Positions 58,482-64,000 of a stretch of 64,000 nt of DNA are shown in pieces (positions within the stretch are counted from its first letter, which is position 1; the number at the start of each line of letters is the position of its first letter). Location of the stretch: positions 124,001 to 188,000 of the forward strand of contig JAFRMR010000013.1 in assembly GCA_017430535.1 (NCBI GenBank), given 5' to 3'. The DNA is from Clostridia bacterium (GTDB lineage: Bacteria > Bacillota > Clostridia > Oscillospirales > Acutalibacteraceae). Below the pieces are notes generated by a model that was not told the origin of the DNA, did no database searches, and worked only from the letters and a program-made list of their open reading frames with translations. The translations under genes and the position numbers were made by a program.

Positions 58482-58519
58482 AGCAAAAAAAGAAACTTCC
58501 GCAAAAAACGGAAGCTTCT
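58482..58519 (-). terminator. Terminator of rplM-rpsI
   Basis: AGAAACTTCCG / CGGAAGCTTCT stem with minus-strand T7 after it, 20 bp past the rpsI stop. Confidence 0.85.
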
Positions 58520-58539
58520 GTGAAAACAATAGATAAAGG

Positions 58540-58938
58540 TCAGCGCTTGCTGAACTGAGGTGCGCGGCGGGCGCCTTTGAGTCCGTACTTCTTTCTTTCC
58601 TTCATTCTGGGGTCTCTGGTAAGGAAGCCGGCCTTCTTAAGGGCGGGGCGGAGCTCCTCGTCATACTGAAGCAGTGCGCGGGCGATGCCGTGGCGGATTG
58701 CGCCGGCCTGGCCGGTAACGCCGCCGCCTGCAACGCGGCAGATTATATCAAACTTTTCTTCTGTTTCGGTAAGGGTAAGAGGCTGACGAACGATGAGCTT
58801 AAGGGTATCAAGGCCGAAATAATCGTCAATTTCTCTCTCGTTAATAATTATTTTGCCTGTGCCGGCATAAACGCGTACTCTTGCAACAGAGCTCTTTCTG
58901 CGGCCTGTGCCATAGAAATAAGGATTGGAATCATACAT
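58540..58938 (-). CDS. rpsI: 30S ribosomal protein S9
   Basis: 132 aa, full length. [50 protein letters not shown] and the C-terminal [14 protein letters not shown], whose final Lys-Arg reaches the ribosomal P-site, are typical. It lies 19 bp after rplM. Its last ~10 codons overlap the 29-bp repeat that also occurs at 55558, so the 3' end may have been supplied by the island. Confidence 0.97.
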   Translation of the reverse strand: MYDSNPYFYGTGRRKSSVARVRVYAGTGKIIINEREIDDYFGLDTLKLIVRQPLTLTETEEKFDIICRVAGGGVTGQAGAIRHGIARALLQYDEELRPALKKAGFLTRDPRMKERKKYGLKGARRAPQFSKR

Positions 58939-58957
58939 AGTTTACTGCCTCCCTTTC

Positions 58958-59386
58958 TTAAAACTCATAAACTTCGGGCTTCTGTGCGGCGTGAGGATGC
59001 TCAGCGCCTTTGTAGCAGCGAAGTCTGGTAAGAGCCTGGCGGCCGATTACGGTGTCGGGTATCATACCCTTAACAGCCTTGGTAACGGCGAACTCGGGCT
59101 TGGTCTTCATAAGAGTGTTGTATTTAACCTCTTTAAGGTGGCCGATATAGCCGGAGTGATGGTAGTAGGTTTTCTGCTCAAGCTTTTTGCCGGTGAGCAC
59201 AACCTTATCACAGTTGATGATTATTACATGGTCGCCGCAGTCGGCGTTGGGGGTAAAGGTGGGCTTGTTTTTGCCGCGAAGAAGGTTGGCGGCCTCAACA
59301 GCTAATTTACCTAATGTTTTACCTTCGGCATCAATCACATACCAGTTGCGGGTGATATCGCCTGCTTTAGGCATATAAGTAGACAT
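58958..59386 (-). CDS. rplM: 50S ribosomal protein L13
   Basis: 142 aa. [65 protein letters not shown] and the [32 protein letters not shown] end match L13. It is first in the rplM-rpsI operon, whose promoter lies 36 bp upstream. Confidence 0.97.
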   Translation of the reverse strand: MSTYMPKAGDITRNWYVIDAEGKTLGKLAVEAANLLRGKNKPTFTPNADCGDHVIIINCDKVVLTGKKLEQKTYYHHSGYIGHLKEVKYNTLMKTKPEFAVTKAVKGMIPDTVIGRQALTRLRCYKGAEHPHAAQKPEVYEF

Positions 59387-59421
59387 AGCATTTCCTCCGA
59401 ATTAAATTTTATTGCCTGCAT

Positions 59422-59450
59422 ATATTATCACAGCCCTTTTACCTTGTCAA
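59422..59450 (-). promoter_or_regulatory. rplM-rpsI promoter
   Basis: Minus strand TTGACA (59445-59450), 17 bp, TAATAT (59422-59427). Confidence 0.7.
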
Positions 59451-59601
59451 CCGAAAATTTATCTTTTTTTAATTTATTTTCATCAATCTCGCTTATTCTC
59501 GTGTTTTCTCGCTTTTTCTTATGTTTTTCTCACGCGCGATTTTTGCTTTTTGCTGCAGATTTTTGCGTTTTTCTGCATAAAAAACGCCGAAAAATATGCA
59601 G

Positions 59602-59631
59602 AAAGCCCTCTCCGGTAATGAAGAGGGCTTT
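59602..59631. terminator. Terminator for the 59850-62915 genes
   Basis: AAAGCCCTCT / AGAGGGCTTT with an ~11-nt loop; the minus-strand side has a U-rich tail. Confidence 0.65.
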
Positions 59632-59735
59632 ATCCTTCTCAGCTTTTTTTGCTAATATACAGCACCATATCGGTATCATCCGCCTGCCTCAAGGATATGC
59701 GGAGCATACTACAAAGGGGCTCTGCTCCCCTTAAC

Positions 59736-59824
59736 ATTTTGCCTTGCAAAATATATCGCATTGCGTCAGCAATATATCGCATCGGCTCTGCCGATATATC
59801 GCACCGGCAAAGTCGGTATATCGC
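59736..59824. repeat. Array of four tiny hairpins spaced by ATATCGC
   Basis: In order: ATTTTGC-ctt-GCAAAAT, ATTGC-gtca-GCAAT, ATCGGC-tct-GCCGAT, ACCGGC-aaa-GTCGGT, each followed by the exact 7-bp ATATCGC. Stem sequences differ but both arms change together, so base pairing is conserved. It lies just beyond the stop codon of the phosphodiesterase gene. Confidence 0.85.
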
Positions 59825-59849
59825 TGCCTTCTGGCCCCTGCCCTTGGGC

Positions 59850-60860
59850 TTAAAAGTATTCATCAAAGGGGTGCCCGAGGTTAGTGTATATCCACATTAT
59901 ATTGCCGCAGATAAAGTCAATTATATCCCTGTAATAGGGCCGCGCCTGCCCCTGCACATCATAAAAGAGGTTGCCGGGCACCCGGGCGGTAAAGTTCCAT
60001 TCCGTGCTTTCAAGGCCCAGGGCATAAAGTGATATTGCCGCTATATCCCTCAGCTTCACATCATCATCCATTTTGCCGCCGGGTATTACGGTTTTGCCTT
60101 TTACCGCTACCGTAGAGTAAGATTCAAGTTTTGAGAATCTGCCGTGGCCGCCGGTCTCTTTGTGGCCGTGGTCGGCGGTAACTATAAAGAGCCCGTCCTC
60201 AAGCAGTCCCTTTGCTTCAAGGCAGTCGTATATTTCGCCTATGCGCCTGTCCGCCTCTTTCATGGCGTTTTCATATTCTTTGGATGAGCTGCCGTAGCCG
60301 TGGCCTGCCGCGTCCACCTCATCCAGCTGGGTAAAGAACACCGCCGGGGCGTGGCCCTCGTTAAAGTAGTTTACTATTGCCTCAACCGTGGCGTCATCGG
60401 GCCCCGCATTTATTTTGGTTGCCCCTATGTCATCCTCAACTATGCCCATGTTTATTGCGCCCCAGTTGCATATTGAGGCAAGCTCCGCTCCGGGCATGGC
60501 ATCGCGTGTTATTTTGAATATTGTGGGGTACCTTTTGAATACCCGCTCCTGCTCAAGGCATACAACCCCGTTTTCCGCCCCGTGCTTAAAGTAGGAAACC
60601 CCGGTGAGTATGCTGGTCCAGTTCGGGCCGCTGTCTGTTTTTGTTTCGGTGCGCGCGCCGTATTTTACAGCCCCGTCGGCAAAAATACGGTGAAAGTTCT
60701 GCATATAGTCTTTTTCAAAATAGGTTCCGGCCCCGTCAACGCCTATTATAAAAACATGCTTGTATGCGCCGTATGTTTTTTCATCCGTGGCAGCCCCTGC
60801 CGTGAGGCATACTGCCGTAAGCAGAGCCAGAGTCAATAATAATGCGGTAATTTTTTTCAT
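59850..60860 (-). CDS. Secreted nucleotide pyrophosphatase/phosphodiesterase-like enzyme
   Basis: 336 aa, signal peptide (MKKITALLLTLALLTAVCLTAGA). Alkaline-phosphatase superfamily core: VFIIGVDGAGTYFEKDYM (metal Asp), TETKTDSGPNWTSILTG with the Thr/Ser nucleophile zone, TQLDEVDAAGHGYG, and FIVTADHGHKETGGHG. It probably cleaves phosphodiesters or releases phosphate outside the cell. ATG 60860 has AAGGAG at 8-9 bp; an ATG three codons earlier touches that site directly and is less likely. The leader is duplicated upstream of the next gene. Confidence 0.8.
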   Translation of the reverse strand: MKKITALLLTLALLTAVCLTAGAATDEKTYGAYKHVFIIGVDGAGTYFEKDYMQNFHRIFADGAVKYGARTETKTDSGPNWTSILTGVSYFKHGAENGVVCLEQERVFKRYPTIFKITRDAMPGAELASICNWGAINMGIVEDDIGATKINAGPDDATVEAIVNYFNEGHAPAVFFTQLDEVDAAGHGYGSSSKEYENAMKEADRRIGEIYDCLEAKGLLEDGLFIVTADHGHKETGGHGRFSKLESYSTVAVKGKTVIPGGKMDDDVKLRDIAAISLYALGLESTEWNFTARVPGNLFYDVQGQARPYYRDIIDFICGNIMWIYTNLGHPFDEYF

Positions 60861-60885
60861 ATCGTACATCTCCTTGGGGGGGAAT
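60855..60885 (-). repeat. Duplicated translation-initiation region, copy 1
   Basis: 31 bp ending in the ATG-AAA of the phosphodiesterase gene, nearly identical (one C more) to 61821-61850. Confidence 0.85.
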
Positions 60886-60902
60886 CTTTAATTGTTATAT
60901 TC

Positions 60903-61826
60903 TTAAATAAAAGGCGTAATTGCGTTTTTCAGCATAATAACATTATCTATTGCTTTATTCATAAGCTCATTGTAATTATCTTGCTTTTTGAAATTGAGGC
61001 CTTTGATATATGTGCAAATTAAAGACGCTTTTTTACTTTCGAGGCGGTCCCAAATAAGTTCCACTCCGGCAGCTTTTTCTATTTCATCTTTATTTTCATA
61101 GAGAAAATCGTATAAATCTTTACAATCCGGTATCCATAAACCAACTCTTATTCTTTGCTCTCTGTTAATTAGCTCCACAGAAATATGGCACTTTGAAGAA
61201 CCTACTGCAACAGAATACCAGTGGTCTGTTGTCGCTTTTCGTTTATTGAACGGATTGCCTCGTGCATCAATAACATCATTAAATTGATTCCAGAAGTTTA
61301 ATCTCTGTTTTTGACTTTCGTTCAGTTCGCCCTTTTCAGCAAGGGCTTTTGCTGTTTTGCTGAAATTGTTTGGTTGCTCAATAATTCTGAACTGAGGAGC
61401 AGGCTCGGAATCACCTATTGTATAGGCGTGAACCTCAACAAGGAAAAATGACAAATCATCGTCTGTGTGTTTGTTGAGCCATTCTATTGCGCTTGCGTGT
61501 TCATCACGGGCTGAAGCAACCACCCAAACAACGACCGCTGCGTCAAGGCCGGAAGCGTATGTTATTATTTTGCCGAGGTGGTCGTGGTTAGTCGGTTCAA
61601 GCTGATTTTCAATTAAAACTGTTTTGCCAGTTATTTCATCTTTGCACAATATATCACAACGATAATTACCGACAAATTTTTCGGTTTCAACATCGTTAAG
61701 TGATAAATTAAGTGTATCACCAAGCTCGTTTATATTTTCTTGCTTTGCAAGCCAAGCCGAAAAATCATATTGCTCATGAGGAAACACTTTTCTTATGTCT
61801 ATCTCTTTAAGCTTTCCGAGTTTCAT
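60903..61826 (-). CDS. DUF4268 / PD-(D/E)XK nuclease-like protein
   Basis: 307 aa. The N-terminal half has a nuclease-like core (FVGNYRCDILCKDEITGKTVLIENQLEPTNHDHLGKIITYASG: D...E-x-Q in place of the common E-x-K), and the C-terminal half DUF4268 (WNQFNDVIDARGNPFNKRK, HWYSVAVG...RVGLWIPDCKDLYDFLYENKDEIE). Such proteins are often found near restriction or defence genes. AT-rich codon use unlike the neighbours suggests transfer. It starts at ATG 61826 behind the duplicated AAGGAG leader. Confidence 0.8.
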   Translation of the reverse strand: MKLGKLKEIDIRKVFPHEQYDFSAWLAKQENINELGDTLNLSLNDVETEKFVGNYRCDILCKDEITGKTVLIENQLEPTNHDHLGKIITYASGLDAAVVVWVVASARDEHASAIEWLNKHTDDDLSFFLVEVHAYTIGDSEPAPQFRIIEQPNNFSKTAKALAEKGELNESQKQRLNFWNQFNDVIDARGNPFNKRKATTDHWYSVAVGSSKCHISVELINREQRIRVGLWIPDCKDLYDFLYENKDEIEKAAGVELIWDRLESKKASLICTYIKGLNFKKQDNYNELMNKAIDNVIMLKNAITPFI

Positions 61827-61850
61827 ATCGTACATCTCCTTGGGGGGAAT
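61821..61850 (-). repeat. Duplicated translation-initiation region, copy 2
   Basis: 30 bp that match 60855-60885 and include the start of the DUF4268 gene. Together the two copies bracket that gene. Confidence 0.85.
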
Positions 61851-61904
61851 ATTTCAGAGTCAATGATGAATAGTGTTTTTGCTGTGAAATATTTTTATCT
61901 ATTA

Positions 61905-62915
61905 TCAGTACATTTTAATTAAATCTTCAAATGTTAATTCAATTCCTGCTTTTTCAAGCTCTTCTTTTCGCTCATTATACAAGTTGAATAGCATAATCTT
62001 TTTATCTTTTTCTGTACCATAATGAATACACTTATGACAATTACAGCAAAGAGAAATTATATTAGCCGGCACATCCAGGCTTTTATCAAAAAGGCCTTGT
62101 TGTGATATAGGAACAAGATGATGTGGCTCCATATATTTTTTCCCATCGGAACCTTTAATAAAGGTTTCATGCTCGTGATTAAATTCGCATTTAAAACCGG
62201 CTCTTTTTAAAGCAAAAGCGCCTATTTTAGGATCCCTGGGATATTTCTCGCCTGCTGAGGTTTTTGATTTTGCCGGTGCACTTTTAGGCTCCGCAATATA
62301 CTCATCATCAATTGTTATTTCTTCTAAAGCAGTGGATACTTTTTCAACATATTCGGCATCATTTGCAGACTTGTATGGTAAGTGTATTACATTTAGAGGC
62401 TTTCTCATCTGCGTTATTTTGCCGGGAGTAGAAGGTTTAACTGTTGAATTGATAATTCTTATTTTTCCTTTTGAAATAATTTCTATCTCTGTTGATATCC
62501 GCTTAAACACATTTTTTACATGATTATTTGAGTATTCTGATTTTTCATAATCAGGAACAAATACTCCTCTGAAAACCCACAAGTCTTGGTTCTTTGCTTT
62601 TGAAAAAACTACTCTTGTTGTTTTGAAACGATTTGTTTCATAATCATCTTTATGCAGATAATCATTACCGCCAGATTCTGTTATTATTGTTCCATCTCCA
62701 TTGATTTCATTTATACAACCTGATTGATTCTTATTTTCGTTAGGGCACCATAGAATCCAATTGCCGCATTTTTCTCCGTTAATATCAACGATTGAATACA
62801 TACCTGTTCCAACTGGGTATGTAGCAACTCTAATCTGTCTTTCTTCAAAATAAACCAAGAACTGTTTTTTGTTTTTGTAGTAAGTTTTATCTTCAACTCT
62901 TAAAATGCGACCCAT
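61905..62915 (-). CDS. HNH endonuclease
   Basis: 336 aa. The C-terminal HNH has zinc cysteines and catalytic His: CEFNHEHETF, YMEPHHLVPISQQG, NIISLCCNCHKCIHYG. The N-terminal ~200 aa form a beta-rich domain with no family I recognise (MGRILRVEDKTYYKNKKQFLVYFEERQIRVATYPVGTG). It resembles McrA-like or type IV restriction proteins. AT-rich, next to the DUF4268 protein; a joint defence role is inferred. The start ATG has TTTGGAGG. Confidence 0.82.
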   Translation of the reverse strand: MGRILRVEDKTYYKNKKQFLVYFEERQIRVATYPVGTGMYSIVDINGEKCGNWILWCPNENKNQSGCINEINGDGTIITESGGNDYLHKDDYETNRFKTTRVVFSKAKNQDLWVFRGVFVPDYEKSEYSNNHVKNVFKRISTEIEIISKGKIRIINSTVKPSTPGKITQMRKPLNVIHLPYKSANDAEYVEKVSTALEEITIDDEYIAEPKSAPAKSKTSAGEKYPRDPKIGAFALKRAGFKCEFNHEHETFIKGSDGKKYMEPHHLVPISQQGLFDKSLDVPANIISLCCNCHKCIHYGTEKDKKIMLFNLYNERKEELEKAGIELTFEDLIKMY

Positions 62916-62967
62916 TGTTTGACCTCCAAATCAAAGATATATTATGCTATTACCCCATATAAAAACT

Positions 62968-62996
62968 ATTATATAATACTTGTTAAATAAATTCAA
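62968..62996 (-). promoter_or_regulatory. Promoter of the HNH-DUF4268 genes
   Basis: Minus strand TTGAAT (62991-62996), 17 bp, TATAAT (62968-62973). Confidence 0.6.
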
Positions 62997-63009
62997 TAAT
63001 AAAACTCCC

Positions 63010-63038
63010 TTGAATTGATGCAGGGGATGATATATAAT
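63010..63038 (+). promoter_or_regulatory. Promoter of the small membrane protein gene
   Basis: TTGAAT (63010-63015), 17 bp, TATAAT (63033-63038). Confidence 0.6.
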
Positions 63039-63086
63039 TTTTAATCGGAAGAAAACACAGCAGAGGATACGGTATAAGGTTACATT

Positions 63087-63332
63087 ATGAACGATGACGA
63101 TAAAAAATATGAATTCATAGGCAAAACTGTTTTCAGCATAACTTATCTGCTTTTCGCTCTGCGTATCACGGTTCTCTTTACCGCCGGGGCGCTTATTGTG
63201 CTGTTCATCATAAAAAAGCCCCTGTGGCTCGCCCCCATTATCGGCATTGCCTGCTTCCTGATTTACCGCTTTTTCAGGATACTTGTGCTCCGCCTCCTCA
63301 TCCGCCTGGGCAGATGGGGAAGCGGTGAATAA
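63087..63332 (+). CDS. Small membrane protein (81 aa)
   Basis: Function unknown. Two hydrophobic helices (FSITYLLFALRITVLFTAGALIVLFII and LAPIIGIACFLIYRFF), with a charged N-terminus MNDDDKKYEFIG and a basic C-terminus (RLLIRLGRWGSGE). The start ATG has a weak AAGG 7 bp upstream. It has its own promoter and precedes the FAD oxidoreductase gene; the hairpin array lies in the gap. Confidence 0.65.
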   Translation: MNDDDKKYEFIGKTVFSITYLLFALRITVLFTAGALIVLFIIKKPLWLAPIIGIACFLIYRFFRILVLRLLIRLGRWGSGE

Positions 63333-63352
63333 TGCCCCCGGCATTATTCACA

Positions 63353-63435
63353 GTGATGTACCGCTCCGCGGTGTGAAGTTTTTTCAAAGTGAAGTTCCTT
63401 CGGAGTGATGTATTTTGCCTTGCAAAATGTAAATG
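63353..63435. repeat. Array of small hairpins spaced by GTGA(A/T)GT
   Basis: Units GTGATGT or GTGAAGT alternate with palindromes ACCGC-tcc-GCGGT, TTT-ttc-AAA, TCC-ttc-GGA and ATTTTGC-ctt-GCAAAAT (the last identical to the first hairpin at 59736). The final spacer is GTAAATG. A weaker hairpin (ATGC-gtaa-GCAT) lies about 25 bp beyond. Confidence 0.8.
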
Positions 63436-63477
63436 GTCGCTCCGCTCCGAATTATATAAAATGCGTAAGCATCCGAA

Positions 63478-63505
63478 ATTGCGAATTGCGCATTGCGAAT
63501 TGCGA
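63478..63505. repeat. Four tandem copies of ATTGCGA
   Basis: Four heptads (one ends in C), directly before the -35 of the FAD oxidoreductase gene. Same period and copy number as the run at 38942. Confidence 0.75.
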
Positions 63506-63506
63506 A

Positions 63507-63560
63507 TTGAATTCCCTCCCGCTGCGGTGTATAATAGTAATATAGCACCGCATCGGAGGG
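63507..63560 (+). promoter_or_regulatory. FAD oxidoreductase promoter with inverted repeat that spans to the RBS
   Basis: TTGAAT (63507-63512), 17-bp spacer, TATAAT (63530-63535). Spacer segments CCCTCC and TGCGGTG (63514-63529) pair with CACCGCA and GGAGGG (63546-63560), the second being the ribosome binding site. Same architecture as 6862-6916. Confidence 0.7.
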
Positions 63561-63567
63561 AATTCTT

Positions 63568-64000
63568 ATGTCTGATATCATTGTTGCAGGCGCAGGCATC
63601 GGCGGCCTTACGGCGGCCATGAAGCTTGCCGCGGCAGGGCACAGCGTTACTGTGTATGAAAAGAATAAAAGAGCGGACTGCGGCTATGAGCAGTCCGATT
63701 CATTTGATGCCTCCGCCATGGATTACGCAGGCATCCCCATACCCGATGGCTACATTGCCCCGGGCAACGAGATTACCTTTTATTCCATTGATGAAACCGT
63801 TGAGCCCATCACCACACCCGTGCCCGCAAACTACAAAAACATAACCGTTGAGCGCAAGGTTCTGTTTGCCTACCTCGCCTCCCTTGCAGAGGAAGCCGGG
63901 GTGCGCTTCTGCTGGGAAACGGAGATTAAAACCCCGCTGGTGCTTGGCGGCAGGGTATGCGGCATTGAAACGGAGCAGGGCAAAATCTATGGTGACCTGA
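63568..64000 (+). CDS. FAD-dependent oxidoreductase (geranylgeranyl reductase-like), partial
   Basis: N-terminal 144 aa only; the rest lies beyond the window. IIVAGAGIGGLTAAMKLAAAGHSVTVYEKN is the FAD-binding Rossmann, and VERKVLFAYLASLAEEAGVRFCWETEI is the conserved helix-strand unit of the p-hydroxybenzoate hydroxylase/geranylgeranyl reductase fold. Function could be lipid or quinone reduction. Start ATG 63568 has GGAGGG at 7 bp. Confidence 0.8.
   Translation, partial: MSDIIVAGAGIGGLTAAMKLAAAGHSVTVYEKNKRADCGYEQSDSFDASAMDYAGIPIPDGYIAPGNEITFYSIDETVEPITTPVPANYKNITVERKVLFAYLASLAEEAGVRFCWETEIKTPLVLGGRVCGIETEQGKIYGDL

Larger units (their letters stand above)
55558..58581. mobile_element. Small genomic island flanked by rpsI 3'-end direct repeats
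   Basis: A 29-bp direct repeat bounds about 3 kb of DNA with clearly higher GC and CTG/GCC/CGG-rich codon use: a defective oxidoreductase, GH32 and DUF4256 genes, all minus strand. rpsI is intact at the right end, as when an integrative element brings its own copy of the gene end. No integrase, relaxase or phage gene remains, so it is a remnant or a cis-mobilisable element. Confidence 0.7.
59387..59849. other. Gene-free 463 bp: rplM promoter, terminator, hairpin array
   Basis: Contains the rplM promoter, an AT/T-rich stretch (59455-59590) in which I see no feature, a terminator (59602-59631), a hairpin with AAGGGG / CCCCTT arms, and the heptad-spaced hairpin array. Short frames here are formed by the repeats and are not credible. 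Confidence 0.7.

Noticed and set aside
58307-58504. 65-aa minus-strand frame with signal-peptide-like start (MRKFLFLLALF)
   Set aside because: Its start is formed by the rpsI terminator hairpin and T-run and its end overlaps DUF4256; no RBS.
59639-59866. 75-aa minus-strand frame through the hairpin array
   Set aside because: The codons come from repeated hairpins, and the start overlaps the phosphodiesterase end; no family match or RBS.
59736-63505. CRISPR array
   Set aside because: Repeats are 7 bp and spacers are palindromes; no 25-35-bp repeats with unique spacers and no cas genes are present.

Overview
The window looks like a chromosome segment from an anaerobic, probably gut-associated Clostridia (Oscillospirales/Ruminococcaceae-like) bacterium. 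Support: sigma-A type promoters throughout (TTGACA, 17 bp, TATAAT), a CsoR copper repressor, a DltA/DltC-like pair and VanW for a Gram-positive wall, the MEP-pathway gene dxr in the classic pyrH-frr-uppS-cdsA-dxr order, an Rrf2-controlled Isc operon, an oxygen-sensitive 2-hydroxyacyl-CoA dehydratase-like system, and many glycoside hydrolases. The species cannot be named from sequence alone.

Layout. 1-3785 (minus): pyrH, frr, uppS, cdsA, dxr (cut by the left edge). 3964-6858: a GH89 enzyme and an MmcQ/PUA-like protein. 6928-11705: sulfur region with metY-cysK and iscS-iscU on the minus strand and an IscR-like regulator on the plus strand. Both minus-strand operons start at near-identical promoters that overlap the same operator-like palindrome, and metY is preceded by a Cys-codon leader ORF with a possible attenuator. 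11857-18978: secreted zinc-finger-like protein, PAP2 phosphatase, ZIP transporter, GH36 and proBAC. 19040-28192 (minus): a 1635-aa CHAP/InlB-repeat protein, a vanW-dltA-dltC-like operon and a von Willebrand A membrane protein. 28307-32888: iolB-like, GH3 and an ABC-F protein. 33022-35840: csoR-copA, with CopZ fused in frame to CopA behind its own ribosome binding site. 35905-45029: acyltransferase-like, CE15-like esterase, phosphoesterases, FGGY kinase, HAD phosphatase and nadE.

46184-51842 (minus) is the most unusual locus: eight tightly packed genes that join two 2-hydroxyacyl-CoA dehydratase/benzoyl-CoA reductase-type subunits and their ATP-driven activase to nickel or CO-dehydrogenase maturation genes (cooC, cooT, a CODH-beta-like protein), a His-rich small protein and an overlooked 51-aa membrane peptide. 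No CO dehydrogenase is present. I read it as one candidate metalloenzyme system of unknown substrate.

51983-55436 carries a secreted phosphoesterase, a choloylglycine-hydrolase-like lipoprotein and an unknown protein. 55558-58581 is a GC-richer island (oxidoreductase with an internal deletion, GH32, DUF4256) between a 29-bp direct repeat of the rpsI 3' end, which is the footprint of site-specific integration into rpsI. rpsI-rplM follow. The right end has a phosphodiesterase, a DUF4268/HNH nuclease pair, a small membrane protein and a partial FAD oxidoreductase. The intergenic DNA there holds two unusual arrays of tiny hairpins separated by 7-bp spacers. No tRNA, rRNA or CRISPR array was seen.
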